A DNA stretch of 64,000 nucleotides from Cyclobacteriaceae bacterium (GTDB lineage: Bacteria > Bacteroidota > Bacteroidia > Cytophagales > Cyclobacteriaceae). Below the pieces are notes generated by a model. That model had not been told where the DNA came from. It ran no database searches and was given only the letters and a program-made list of their open reading frames with translations. Position 1 is the stretch's first letter; every line of letters begins with the position of its first letter. Where the stretch lies: positions 489,849-553,848 of the forward strand of contig JANQSI010000009.1 in the NCBI GenBank assembly GCA_028284125.1. The letters are read 5' to 3'. Below, piece after piece: positions 46,298-56,480 of this stretch. Made by a program: the position numbers and the translations under genes.

Positions 46298-47061
46298 TAA
46301 GCTATACAGTTTTAGTTGTTGATGATGAACCACATGCAAGACGATTTCTCTCCACTTTGCTTGAAAAAGATAAGAGCATGCATCTATTAGCTGAATGCTC
46401 CAACGGTCGTGAAGCCATCAATTTTTGTAAAACACAAACGCCTGACATTATTTTCCTTGATATTCAAATGCCGGGAATGACCGGAATGGATGTTGCTTAT
46501 CAACTAAGGAAAACAGATTCGCTTATCATTTTCAGCACAGCCTATGATCAATATGCAATCCAAGCTTTCGAAGTTGAAGCACTTGATTACCTGATCAAAC
46601 CATTCACTAATAAACGTTTTGAAGAAGTCCTTGCACGAGCTAAGAAAATGATCGAAATGAATCAGCGGAATGTTTTCAGCCAGCGTGTGGAAAGGCTGTA
46701 TAAATCATACAATCAAAGTTCATCGCCTAAGATTACAGAAATCGTGATTCTTAATAAAGGTCTTGAAGATCGAATACCTGTCACAGATATTTTGTACATC
46801 GAATCTAGTTCTGTGTATGTAATCATTCATACCAAAAGGAAGCAATACATCTATCGGATAGCGTTAGAAACCTTGTCCTCACAACTGCCAAAAAATTTTA
46901 TAAGAATTCATCGGTCCTTCATTATCAACTCGAATTTTATAGCGAAATCCAAGTACCTAAACAATAATACGTTCTCATTCCAAATGATTAATGAAAAGGT
47001 GCTGAAAAGCAGTCGAACGTATAAAAAGATGATAGCTGATTTCTTATCCAAGAAGCAATAA
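46294..47061 (+). CDS. LytTR response regulator
   Basis: 255 aa. An N-terminal receiver domain has the acidic pair VVDDEPHAR, phosphoacceptor Asp in IIFLDIQMPG near residue 55, Thr/Ser and Lys positions in IFSTAYD and YLIKPF. The C-terminal LytTR DNA-binding domain (about 150-250) contains DILYIESSSVYVIIHT and FIRIHRSFIINSNFI. It is the partner of the upstream kinase. LytTR proteins usually bind paired direct repeats; targets are unknown. Possible targets include the tricorn-type protease gene 112 bp downstream. Confidence 0.93.
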   Translation: MISYTVLVVDDEPHARRFLSTLLEKDKSMHLLAECSNGREAINFCKTQTPDIIFLDIQMPGMTGMDVAYQLRKTDSLIIFSTAYDQYAIQAFEVEALDYLIKPFTNKRFEEVLARAKKMIEMNQRNVFSQRVERLYKSYNQSSSPKITEIVILNKGLEDRIPVTDILYIESSSVYVIIHTKRKQYIYRIALETLSSQLPKNFIRIHRSFIINSNFIAKSKYLNNNTFSFQMINEKVLKSSRTYKKMIADFLSKKQ

Positions 47062-47084
47062 TAAGAAGCTAAAAAGAAGGCTGC

Positions 47085-47111
47085 TTCCATTCGCGTAAAA
47101 ACGCAATGGAA
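47085..47111 (+). other. Long imperfect hairpin between the LytTR and tricorn genes
   Basis: TTCCATT-C-GCGT-AAAA-ACGC-AATGGAA forms an 11-bp stem with a single bulged C and a 4-base loop. No T-run follows, so it is not a classical intrinsic terminator; it may affect RNA stability or readthrough between the regulator gene and the protease gene. Confidence 0.55.
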
Positions 47112-47173
47112 TTCTGCATGTGTTGCCTAACTTATCAGTTGAAAGGAGTTACTCAGATAAAAATTCGAACAAC

Positions 47174-50100
47174 ATGCATTTCAAAATCAACATTACCAGT
47201 CAGCTGACGATCTTTTTTGCGATGATTCTCATTTCTTTATCTGCATCATCGCAAGGATTTGAGGGCTATTACCGATACCCAGACATCAGCGGCAATACGA
47301 TCATTTTTTCGGCAGAAGGTGATCTGTGGACAGTTCCACTATCCGGCGGACTAGCCCAGAGATTGACCACTCATCCTGAAGAAGAACGATTTGCTTCTAT
47401 TTCACCAGATGGACAAACCATCGCGTTCTCTGCCAGCTACGAAGGTCCTACAGAAATTTACACTATGCCAATAAACGGTGGTTTACCCACGCGATGGACA
47501 TATGAAGGCAATACCTCAATTACTGAAACCTGGACACCAGACGGAAAAATTGTATACAGTACTACAGCTTATTCTAAAGTTCCTGATGAGCAATTGGTTT
47601 TCATTGATATGGATAGCAAGCAAAAAACAAGAGTGCCATTATTCCAGGCAAGCGAGGCGTCCTATAATGCTTCAGGAAACACGGTCTATTTCGTCAGACC
47701 CGCCTACCATAACAATGTTACGAAACGATACAGAGGTGGAACCGCAAGACAAATCTGGTCATTCACTGATGGAAGCGAAGAGGCAGTTCAATTAACCAAA
47801 GACCATACAGGTGAAAGTCATCACCCGATGTGGCACAATGGAAGAGTGTATTTCATTACAGACAGAGACGGCACCATGAACATATGGTCGATGGATGAAG
47901 GAGGAAATGATCTTCAACAACACACCGAACACACGGATTTTGATGTTCGATATGCAAATGCTTCCGGTGGAAACATTGTCTACCAACGAGGTGCAGATAT
48001 TTGGCATTATGACATTTCTGCCAACACAAATAAGAAAGTTGATATCAAGTTGGCATCCGACCTTGATCAACTAAGAGAAAAATGGGAAGAAAATCCATCA
48101 CAATACATCACTTCAGTCCATCCTGATCCGGATGGCGAGCGAATCGTTATCACGGCCAGAGGTCGTGTCTTTGTAGCTCCGACTTCTTCCGGTCGGTTCG
48201 TTTCTTTTGATAGAAAAAAGAATGTACGGTTCAGGGATGCTGTATTCTCCCATGATGGTAAAAACATCTACACTCTTTCAGACGGAAGCGGAGAGTTCGA
48301 ATTTGTAAGCATGCAAGCAGGCGGCCTTGGCTCGCAAAGGAATCTAACGAACAACGGAACAGTTTTACGATATGGAGGCCTCCCCTCTCCTGATGGAAAA
48401 TGGATCGCTTACGATGATTTGGAAAGTAACATGTTCATACTCAATGTGTCTTCAGGGGTCAGCACGAAGATTTCAACTAATCAAGAAGGAATTAGAGATT
48501 TTTCCTGGTCTCCGGACAGTAAATGGCTGGCATTTGTTCAAAGCGCTGACAACACTATGTCACAGATTTTGATCCACAATGTGGACAGCAATACCTCATT
48601 TGAACTCACGACCGATCGAGCAAACAGCTTTAATCCACGATGGGATCCAGACGGTAAATTCATTTACTTCCTTTCAGACAGAAGCTTTACTTCACTAGTG
48701 GGCGGACCATGGGGGTCAAGACAACCTGAACCATATCTGGATGCACAAGAGAAATTGTATCATGTTGCTTTGCAAAGAGGCACAAGATCACCATTTAGAG
48801 CAAACGACGAATTATACTCTTCTGAGTCAGAAAATGGAAAACCAGCACCAGAAGCTAAAAAAGGGAAGAAAGGTAAAGGCTCAACCGATGAAAGCGAAGA
48901 TGGAATCAAAGTGTTAATCGATCAAAATGGCATCCAAGAACGAATTGCAGAAGTACCAATAAAAGCAGGCAATTACTGGGGATTGGCCGTTAATAAGAAG
49001 GCGATTTACATGATGTCAGGAGAAACAGGACTGGGAGCTAAAAGGCACCTTAGCGTAGTGAAAATTGACAATGAAGATGTGGAGCTGAAAACAATGGTGA
49101 AGGACATCAGCAGCTTTGAATTGGCTATGAATGGAGAAAAGATTCTCGTGAACCAACGAAGAAACTACTACATGATTAACGCCGGAACTTCACCGGTAAA
49201 TAGCATGGGAGATAACAAGATCAGTCTTAGTGGCTGGCGTTTTCCAATTACACCAAAAGAAGATTGGAAACAGATGTTTACTGACGCCTGGCGGATGGAG
49301 CGCGATTACTTTTATGACAAAAACATGCACGGTGTGGACTGGGATGCCATGCATGATAAATATGCACCATTACTAGATCGGATAACGACTAGAAATGAAC
49401 TTTCTGATTTAATAGGAAGATTTGTCGGAGAACTTTCAGCACTACACACGAGCGTTCGTGGTGGAGACATGAGAGATGACAATCAGAATATTTCTGTTGC
49501 TAGCTTAGGGGCAACTTTCAGCCGGGACACACAAAACAACGGATTCAAAATTGATTACATCTACAAAGCTGACCCTGACTATCCAAATGAGAAGTCACCT
49601 TTAGACGATCCTTACCTCGACGTTAGAACTGGGGATGTGATAACACATGTGAACGGCGTTCCTTCTCTTTCAGCAATTGATATTGGTGAATTGATACGAA
49701 ACCAGGCTGGTAAACAAGTTCGGCTATCGTTGAATAGAAATGGAAATTCACGAGATATAATCGTCAAGCCAGTTGGCAGCATTTATAACCTGAAATATCG
49801 CGATTGGGAGTACTCCCGAAGACTTGAAGTCGAAAGCAAATCAGATAATCAAGTAGGCTACCTGCATCTTCGAGCAATGGGAAGAAACGACATCCACCAG
49901 TTTTATCGAGAATTCTACCCTGTTTTTGACCGTCCTGGCCTTATCATAGATGTTCGTTACAATTTCGGTGGAAACATCGATTCCTTCATCTTAGAAAAGC
50001 TATTAAGAAAAGCCTGGATGTATTGGAAAGCTCGTTCCGGGAAACCTTACTGGAATATGCAGTATGCCTTCAGAGGTCACATTGTTGTTTTGGTTAATGA

Positions 50101-50467
50101 GAACACTTACTCTGATGGAGAAGCTTTCGCAGATGGTTTTAAAAAACTGGATTTAGGAACAACCATTGGCACCAGAACATGGGGTGGTGAAATATGGCTA
50201 AACAGTAGTAACCGTTTGAGTGATGGAGGACTTGCTCGTGCACCAATGATGGGTGTTTATGGCGACAATGGTGAATGGCTAATCGAAGGACATGGTTTTG
50301 AACCAGATATTGTAGTCGATAATCTTCCGCATGCGACTTTCAAAGGACAAGATGCACAATTGGATGCAGCTATCGAACACTTGAAAAAGTTGATAGCTGA
50401 AGATCCAAGAGAAGTACCTCCTGTCCCCGAATATCCGGACAAATCATTTAACAATGGAAAAGAGTGA
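47174..50467 (+). CDS. Tricorn-type S41 peptidase, exported
   Basis: About 1,097 aa from the ATG at 47174; a TTG at 47120 in frame would put 18 residues before the signal peptide. Order: signal peptide (ending SASSQ), two beta-propeller regions with PD40-like repeats (FASISPDGQTIAFSA, DFSWSPDSKWLAFV, NPRWDPDGKFIYF; about residues 40-560), a core helical region, a PDZ domain (about 815-885) and a tail-specific protease domain whose probable nucleophile lies in NTYSDGEAFADG near residue 978, with LHTSVRGGD near 756. A low-complexity insertion rich in Lys and Gly (KKGKKGKGS near 565) separates blades. In archaea tricorn degrades oligopeptides; here the enzyme is periplasmic. Confidence 0.88.
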   Translation: MHFKINITSQLTIFFAMILISLSASSQGFEGYYRYPDISGNTIIFSAEGDLWTVPLSGGLAQRLTTHPEEERFASISPDGQTIAFSASYEGPTEIYTMPINGGLPTRWTYEGNTSITETWTPDGKIVYSTTAYSKVPDEQLVFIDMDSKQKTRVPLFQASEASYNASGNTVYFVRPAYHNNVTKRYRGGTARQIWSFTDGSEEAVQLTKDHTGESHHPMWHNGRVYFITDRDGTMNIWSMDEGGNDLQQHTEHTDFDVRYANASGGNIVYQRGADIWHYDISANTNKKVDIKLASDLDQLREKWEENPSQYITSVHPDPDGERIVITARGRVFVAPTSSGRFVSFDRKKNVRFRDAVFSHDGKNIYTLSDGSGEFEFVSMQAGGLGSQRNLTNNGTVLRYGGLPSPDGKWIAYDDLESNMFILNVSSGVSTKISTNQEGIRDFSWSPDSKWLAFVQSADNTMSQILIHNVDSNTSFELTTDRANSFNPRWDPDGKFIYFLSDRSFTSLVGGPWGSRQPEPYLDAQEKLYHVALQRGTRSPFRANDELYSSESENGKPAPEAKKGKKGKGSTDESEDGIKVLIDQNGIQERIAEVPIKAGNYWGLAVNKKAIYMMSGETGLGAKRHLSVVKIDNEDVELKTMVKDISSFELAMNGEKILVNQRRNYYMINAGTSPVNSMGDNKISLSGWRFPITPKEDWKQMFTDAWRMERDYFYDKNMHGVDWDAMHDKYAPLLDRITTRNELSDLIGRFVGELSALHTSVRGGDMRDDNQNISVASLGATFSRDTQNNGFKIDYIYKADPDYPNEKSPLDDPYLDVRTGDVITHVNGVPSLSAIDIGELIRNQAGKQVRLSLNRNGNSRDIIVKPVGSIYNLKYRDWEYSRRLEVESKSDNQVGYLHLRAMGRNDIHQFYREFYPVFDRPGLIIDVRYNFGGNIDSFILEKLLRKAWMYWKARSGKPYWNMQYAFRGHIVVLVNENTYSDGEAFADGFKKLDLGTTIGTRTWGGEIWLNSSNRLSDGGLARAPMMGVYGDNGEWLIEGHGFEPDIVVDNLPHATFKGQDAQLDAAIEHLKKLIAEDPREVPPVPEYPDKSFNNGKE

Positions 50468-50468
50468 G

Positions 50469-51767
50469 TTAATCAACTAGCTCTTTCGTCCATTTAACTA
50501 TCAGTGCAGAAACCTCTGGATCCCATTTTCCTGGTCTTCCATGAAATGAGTTGTCAGGGGTTTCATGTATGGTATTCCAATGGTCTAATCCTGGATACTT
50601 GACAAGCTCATGATCTTCATGCCCAGCCCGATCAAGGACTTCTATAATCATGTCATTGTCAAACTCGGACATGATCCAGTCGTTCATGCCGTACAGAATT
50701 CGAATTGGAGCTTGGAGTCGTTCCCACTCACCTGCCAGATCCAGATCCTGTAGCTGCTGATAATACTTTACTGGTCGTCCATACATATGACCGGGCGAAT
50801 GATAATTGTATTCTTTGATCGCAGGATATTGTTCAATAACCTCCTCATAACTCTTTTTCTCGATCATCATGCCGTAGTACAATGGGATGAACGCTGCATT
50901 CATTTTTTTCAAAATTGTGCTTTCATTGTCACCACTCATTTTACGAATTCTTCGCTCAATTTCAAGCATGTGCTCAAACCAGGTTTTGAAGAATGTTCCA
51001 TCTGAAATCACACCTGCCAGGCGATATTCGTTGGCAAGCATGGGTGCTAAGGCACTTCCCATACTGGAACCATAAACCACAATTTTGGTGGTATCCACAT
51101 AGCTTTTCGCCTTCAGCGCTCGAATGGCGGCTCTATATCCTTCAAGCTCCGTATGAAAATCCGTACAACCGCAATCGCCTTCACTATCTCCTACTCCGGG
51201 TTTTTCTACCCGCATCACCACCATACCTGTTTTTTCTACAATGTCATTGATTTGAGTCGGCCAATTTCCACTTCTTCCCTCATGATTTTCTATTGTCGAA
51301 CAACTCAACCCCTGGATAAGAAACACTGCAGGCAAACGACCGCTTGAGTTTTTAGGTTTGGTAATGATCGTCCGCTGCTTTACTCCATAATCGCTAGTTA
51401 TAAACTCGTAATACGTATCATGATTTTGATGCGACTCTTTACCAAGTGCATTTAACTTCACCTTCTTTGTAAAAACTTGCTCACTTCTTCGAACAAGTAG
51501 TTCAATTTCTGAATCGGCTCGAATGCCATAAGTAATTGCACTCCAATCTTCACCTGAATCTACTAATCGGCTATTTACTTGAAGAATAATATCATTTACC
51601 TGTAAATCAGCCCTATCCAGTGGACTGTTTTTTTCAACAGATTGAATAACCGCACCAATACTTCCCGATCGATAATTCAATGTAGCTTCCCACTTTGCTC
51701 TTCGAGGAAGATCTTGTGCCAACACAGTCGTTTGAATAAAGAAAAGAATGATGATTATTTGCCTCAT
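50469..51767 (-). CDS. Secreted PDZ-alpha/beta-hydrolase fusion
   Basis: About 432 aa from the ATG at 51767 (a TTG at 51791 is less likely). Signal peptide ending TVLAQ. Residues 30-105 form a PDZ-like domain (IQSVEKNSPLDRADLQVNDIILQVNS), and the remainder is an alpha/beta hydrolase with nucleophile elbow VYGSSMGSALAP near residue 225, acid region YGMNDWIMSEFDND near 365 and late His in GLDHWNTIHE near 405. The combination suggests a hydrolase targeted to peptides or membrane partners; the substrate is unknown. It converges with the tricorn gene (1 bp between stop codons). Confidence 0.83.
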   Translation of the reverse strand: MRQIIIILFFIQTTVLAQDLPRRAKWEATLNYRSGSIGAVIQSVEKNSPLDRADLQVNDIILQVNSRLVDSGEDWSAITYGIRADSEIELLVRRSEQVFTKKVKLNALGKESHQNHDTYYEFITSDYGVKQRTIITKPKNSSGRLPAVFLIQGLSCSTIENHEGRSGNWPTQINDIVEKTGMVVMRVEKPGVGDSEGDCGCTDFHTELEGYRAAIRALKAKSYVDTTKIVVYGSSMGSALAPMLANEYRLAGVISDGTFFKTWFEHMLEIERRIRKMSGDNESTILKKMNAAFIPLYYGMMIEKKSYEEVIEQYPAIKEYNYHSPGHMYGRPVKYYQQLQDLDLAGEWERLQAPIRILYGMNDWIMSEFDNDMIIEVLDRAGHEDHELVKYPGLDHWNTIHETPDNSFHGRPGKWDPEVSALIVKWTKELVD

Positions 51768-51866
51768 AGTTTTAAGTTTTTTGAGAGGCAATGTAGTTTC
51801 ACGATTGAATCCTGTAGATTAATTTATTCGTTTGCATGCGATATCTATACCAACAGCCGCTAATCC

Positions 51867-52619
51867 ATGACATCAATACAACTGACTGGTAGTAAATATT
51901 ATCTTTTTGGTTCCCGGATTTTTACTCACATAATTTTCTGGTTAGTCTACTATATCAGTTTCAGTTTTATCTGGGCAAGCGACAATAACTATTACGCGTC
52001 ATTTGGTTTAGAATTCACATTAATGCCCATTCGTATTTCGGCATCCTATATTACTATCTATTACCTTATTCCTAATTTCTTGCTGAAAAATGACCTCAAG
52101 AAATTCCTTTCCTATTTGATAGTTACACTTCTTATTGCTGGGATTTTACAACGCATTTTCATTCACTTTTTTCATGAACTATTTTTTGAGGATGGCAGTG
52201 CTGAGCTATGGAGTTTTTATGGTGTCCTTAGAGCGATTATCCTTATAAATTCTACGGTCCTGTTTTTGTCAGCAATCAAAATGTATCAATATTGGAAAAC
52301 TGAAAACGAAAGAAACGAAAAAACGGAAGACCAAATAATTGAAATAAGAGCTGAGAAACGTACCTACAGAATACAGTCCGCAGATATCACATATCTAGAA
52401 GGCCTTGGAAATTATGTAACCTACTACTTCACCAATAGAAAACCATTGATCAGCTACACTTCTCTGAAAGATGCAGAGAGTTCCCTGCCGCCCTATTTCG
52501 AACGCATTCACAAGTCCTTCATCGTCAACAAAAGGTGCATAGAATCTTATACGGCCGACAATGTGGAAATCATGGGCCGCATCTTACCTATTGGTAAATC
52601 CGTTGATGTCACGTTTTAG
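51867..52619 (+). CDS. Membrane-anchored LytTR transcription regulator
   Basis: 250 aa. Residues 20-145 hold four membrane helices (IFTHIIFWLVYYISFSFIW, ISASYITIYYLIPNFL, FLSYLIVTLLIAGILQ, AIILINSTVLFLSAI), similar in plan to the sensor region of LytS-type kinases. Instead of a kinase, residues 155-250 form a LytTR DNA-binding domain (ADITYLEGLGNYVTYYF, FERIHKSFIVNKRCIE). It has no receiver or kinase domain, so it appears to be a one-component membrane sensor-regulator. It is divergent from the PDZ-hydrolase gene (99 bp) and converges with a permease gene. Confidence 0.87.
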   Translation: MTSIQLTGSKYYLFGSRIFTHIIFWLVYYISFSFIWASDNNYYASFGLEFTLMPIRISASYITIYYLIPNFLLKNDLKKFLSYLIVTLLIAGILQRIFIHFFHELFFEDGSAELWSFYGVLRAIILINSTVLFLSAIKMYQYWKTENERNEKTEDQIIEIRAEKRTYRIQSADITYLEGLGNYVTYYFTNRKPLISYTSLKDAESSLPPYFERIHKSFIVNKRCIESYTADNVEIMGRILPIGKSVDVTF

Positions 52620-52622
52620 TTG

Positions 52623-55019
52623 CTATTCGTCTCGTAAAGATTTTACCGGATTTACAATCGCCGCAGAAATGGATTTATAGCTGACGGCAAAAATGGCCAC
52701 CAACATTGCACCTATTGCTGCGATCCCGAATAACATAATGGTGTCAAGGCTTATGAGCTCGATTCGATATTGGAAGTCCTGAATCCAGCCATTGAGAGAC
52801 CAATAGGAAATCGGCCAGGCAATCAAACTTGCAATGCCAATCAATAAGATAAACTCTCGCATGAGGAGTGTCACAATTTGATAAACTGACGAACCCAGAA
52901 CTTTTCGTACACCAATTTCTTTTCTTCGTTGTTCCGCTGTAAAGGAAGAAAGTCCGAACAAACCCAAGCACGAAAGAACAATGGATAGCAAGGTAAAGCC
53001 ATTCACCATTTTGGAAAACTGGACATCCGATTCAAAAAGTTGATCAAATTCCTGATCGAAAAACTGATACTCGAACGGATAATTGGGAAAAGTTTCCACC
53101 CACGCAGCTTCAAGAAAATCCAAAGTTGCTCGAGCCTCTTCAGTTGTGATTTTCAAATTCAAATTACTGGCGGGAGACGGATTGTAATAAATGACCAGTG
53201 GTTCAATCTTATGACGCATGTTGGCAAAATGAAAATCATCAATCACTCCGACAATGTTTCGTTGGGTTTGTCCAAACGTCAATTGTTTTCCAACTCCATA
53301 ATCCCAATCCAAAGCCTCAAGCATTGCACGGTTAATGATTATTGACTCCTGCTGATCGCTCCCGAACTCCGGATCATAATTCCTGCCTTCAATCACTTCA
53401 ATTCCCATTGCATCAAAATAATTATGATCTGCTGAGAAAGCACTTACGATCCAGATATCTTCGTCTTCCGTACCACCATCCAAGGTCATACCTGTTCGAC
53501 CAAAAGTCCTTCCTGGCATATTGCTAGAATAAGCCGCATGACTGATGGATGGATGTTGCAACGCTTGATCACGAAAGACATCCATTCCCCGAATCAAACT
53601 TCCAGTACTGAAATTAAGATTCAAGACCTGCTCCTTATTAAACCCGAGGTTTTTGTTTCGTATGTAATCAATTTGTTTGGCTACTAGTAATGTTGATATA
53701 ATCATTACCACAGAGGCTACAAACTGAAGCACCACAAGCGACTTTCTTAATAGCACTCCTTGTGAACTGGTTTGGAATTTTCCTCTCAAGATTTTTATTG
53801 CATCAAAACCTGAAAGAATAAATGCTGGATAAAGTCCGGCACCCAGTCCAACCAATATCGACACAACCAAGTAACCACCTATCAACCATGTGTTAGTCAA
53901 AAGGACCGTGTTAGGATTATAATTCAGACCCAAATCAATAAAGCGGCTTAACGACAGAATCAAAAGCAATGAGATCACCAACGAAACAATTGACAGTGTC
54001 ACAGATTCAGTTAGATGTTGGCCAATCAATTTGCGTTTACCACTGCCCAAGACTTTTCGAATACCTACTTCCTTCGCTCTTGTGGTTGATTGAGCGGTCG
54101 TCAGGTTCATGAAATTAAAGGCAGCAATAAGCAAAACGAAAAGAGAAACCGCACCCAAAGCATATACATAGGTGGCATCTCCTTTGTTTACATGATAACT
54201 ATCAAACAGAATATCTTGTGAACCCAAATGAATATCCGTGACTGGCTGTAGCTGTGGAATCCAAAACTCGTTTACATCATTACTCAGTGAAATCTCTTTC
54301 AGCTTTCCTTCCACACTCTCTTCTTTCGATGGATCATCCAGCACGATGTATCCAATCATTCCGAGCCCTTGCCAACTGTCTAGATAATCAGCGAAACTTG
54401 AGTCTGACTCAGCTGGAAAAAGAGACATCAAAACGTCAAATTCCAGGTGAGAATTCTTTGTTACATCATCTATTACTCCAACAATCTCCCACGAGTTGTC
54501 ATTAATCGTAACCAACTCACCAGAAACATCTTCTTGATCAGGAAACATGGTTTTGGAAAAAGTCTCAGTTAGTATGAGTTTTCTTGGTGCATCGAATTGT
54601 TCTAAGATTCCCTCTTCCTTCAACTGTAAATCAAATATGTTGAAGAAGTTAGCTTCAACATATTTGGCCTGTGAAGCATAATACCCCTTATCTCCAATCT
54701 CCATTCGCTGATCACCCACTTGAATCATCCGCGCTGAAGCTGTCACTTCAGATAGTTCCTCTTCCGCTGCTTTTGGCATTCTTGGACTTGTAATCGCAAC
54801 CATATTGCTGGAAACCCCAAGTGCTTCATCAATTGTGGTGTGTCTGAAAATGTTGTCAGCCTTTTCGTGCCAGGTGTCATAAGACGTTTCGTTGTGGACA
54901 TAGCTCATGAGCATGATGAAAGCAAAAAATCCCAACACCAAACCTGTCACATTGATGATTGTGCTGAGTTTGTTTTTCCGAAAATTCCGAAGGGTAATAA
55001 CAATAAAATTTCTGAGCAT
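52623..55019 (-). CDS. MacB/FtsX-type ABC permease
   Basis: 798 aa with the double MacB-core/FtsX architecture: N-terminal helix (about 20-40), periplasmic domain, FtsX helices near 285-400 with AKEVGIRKVLGSGKRKL, a second helix pair, a second periplasmic region and a second FtsX domain near 675-780 with RRKEIGVRKVLGSSVYQI. It ends in AAIVNPVKSLRDE, the normal coupling tail. No ATPase lies next to it. The membrane-anchored LytTR gene converges 3 bp away and may be a functional neighbour. Confidence 0.88.
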   Translation of the reverse strand: MLRNFIVITLRNFRKNKLSTIINVTGLVLGFFAFIMLMSYVHNETSYDTWHEKADNIFRHTTIDEALGVSSNMVAITSPRMPKAAEEELSEVTASARMIQVGDQRMEIGDKGYYASQAKYVEANFFNIFDLQLKEEGILEQFDAPRKLILTETFSKTMFPDQEDVSGELVTINDNSWEIVGVIDDVTKNSHLEFDVLMSLFPAESDSSFADYLDSWQGLGMIGYIVLDDPSKEESVEGKLKEISLSNDVNEFWIPQLQPVTDIHLGSQDILFDSYHVNKGDATYVYALGAVSLFVLLIAAFNFMNLTTAQSTTRAKEVGIRKVLGSGKRKLIGQHLTESVTLSIVSLVISLLLILSLSRFIDLGLNYNPNTVLLTNTWLIGGYLVVSILVGLGAGLYPAFILSGFDAIKILRGKFQTSSQGVLLRKSLVVLQFVASVVMIISTLLVAKQIDYIRNKNLGFNKEQVLNLNFSTGSLIRGMDVFRDQALQHPSISHAAYSSNMPGRTFGRTGMTLDGGTEDEDIWIVSAFSADHNYFDAMGIEVIEGRNYDPEFGSDQQESIIINRAMLEALDWDYGVGKQLTFGQTQRNIVGVIDDFHFANMRHKIEPLVIYYNPSPASNLNLKITTEEARATLDFLEAAWVETFPNYPFEYQFFDQEFDQLFESDVQFSKMVNGFTLLSIVLSCLGLFGLSSFTAEQRRKEIGVRKVLGSSVYQIVTLLMREFILLIGIASLIAWPISYWSLNGWIQDFQYRIELISLDTIMLFGIAAIGAMLVAIFAVSYKSISAAIVNPVKSLRDE

Positions 55020-55175
55020 AATGGGTTAGTTTTTGTTCAATACTTAGGCAACCAGAGATAGTTACATCATAGGTAGAATTTGGATGATTATTGTTTCAAT
55101 AAAGTTTTATTATTGATATATCAAATAAAAATAACCTATTAAACACAGGATGAGTTGAACAAATTATGTGAGTGG

Positions 55176-56354
55176 TTAAGTTGCTCGGTTTCTGGCAGCT
55201 TTTCGTTCCACGAAGATTGTGATGATGGGTAATAGCAAAAACGGAACGCTTACTAGCAATAACATTTCCCATCCTAAAGCATGAACAATGAAGCCGGCTG
55301 AAAGAGCTGAAAAAGCTTGTGTTCCGAAAATGATAAAGTCGTTCAGTGCCTGAACTTTGAATCGTTCATTTTCTTCATAGGATGCTGGTAAAAGTGTAGT
55401 CCCGCCAATGAAAAGAAAATTCCATCCTATCCCCAGCAAAAGAAGCGCCCACCAATAATATCCGATTCCATGTCCAGAATAGGCAACAGAAATACAAATA
55501 CTGTAAGCCAGGATACCAACAAGAATCATCTTAATGTTACCTATTTTTCGAATAATGTATCCGGAGACAAGTGAAGGCAAGAACATCGCGACGATATGAC
55601 TCTGAATCACCCACTTCGTGCTTTCCAAAGAATGACCATCCATCACGTGCATACTTACAGGTGTAGCAGTCATTATGAAACTCATGATCGCATAGCCTAC
55701 GGCAGCACTAGCTACAGCCACGAGAAAAACAGGTTGACGAATAATCAATCCCAGTGATCGTCCATTGTTGGAATTGTCCGCCTCTACTTGTTCCGTATTT
55801 TTATAAAATGAAACGGTCAATAGCCCAGCAGCGAACAGGCCTCCTAACAGTATAAAAGATCCTACATATTCTGTTTGCAAAAGTGGTTTACCTGCAAGAG
55901 CAATCTCCGGCCCAATAAACGCAGCTGCTATCCCTCCTAGCAAAACGGTCGATGCTGCTATTGGGACTAAATCGCCTTTCACACTTTCCATGGCAGCAAA
56001 TCGAAACTGATTGAGTGATGCCACCGATATACCCAACAACAGAAGGCTCAAACAAAACAGATAAAAAGAGCCAATTTGAACGCTATAAGCTGCAAACATT
56101 GAAAGTCCAATAGAAGCTGAAAAGACAATCAAAAAGGCTGTTCTTCTTCCTAATCTTTTCATCAACAATGTAGCAGGGACTGTAAAAAGAGCCGTTCCCA
56201 CAATTATTGCGGCAACTGGTAATGTCGAAAGTTCAGCTGTAGGAGCTAGCTTGGTTCCGATTATACCCCCAATGAACACAACCAAGGAAGAGCAGGACAT
56301 CATCAAAGAGAGACCCAGTGTTAATATCCATACATTTTTTGGAAGCGCTAACAT
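55176..56354 (-). CDS. MFS transporter
   Basis: 392 aa, twelve probable membrane helices over the whole length. The inter-helix motif LLMKRLGRRTAFLI near residue 65 fits motif A of the major facilitator superfamily. The closest known types by appearance are YbjJ-like/MFS efflux proteins. The protein starts directly with helix 1 and has no signal peptide. It is flanked by permease genes on the same strand, but spacing (over 120 bp each side) suggests separate transcription. Substrate unknown. Confidence 0.85.
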   Translation of the reverse strand: MLALPKNVWILTLGLSLMMSCSSLVVFIGGIIGTKLAPTAELSTLPVAAIIVGTALFTVPATLLMKRLGRRTAFLIVFSASIGLSMFAAYSVQIGSFYLFCLSLLLLGISVASLNQFRFAAMESVKGDLVPIAASTVLLGGIAAAFIGPEIALAGKPLLQTEYVGSFILLGGLFAAGLLTVSFYKNTEQVEADNSNNGRSLGLIIRQPVFLVAVASAAVGYAIMSFIMTATPVSMHVMDGHSLESTKWVIQSHIVAMFLPSLVSGYIIRKIGNIKMILVGILAYSICISVAYSGHGIGYYWWALLLLGIGWNFLFIGGTTLLPASYEENERFKVQALNDFIIFGTQAFSALSAGFIVHALGWEMLLLVSVPFLLLPIITIFVERKAARNRAT

Positions 56355-56480
56355 TTCGAGCGACGAATATATTTGAAATCATTCGCCGTTCATAAGATTT
56401 ATCATCTTATTGAAATGGAATTACTGAATCCCTGCGTTTATTCTAGCGCTTATCACTCCATCGACAATTTAAAATCGGAA

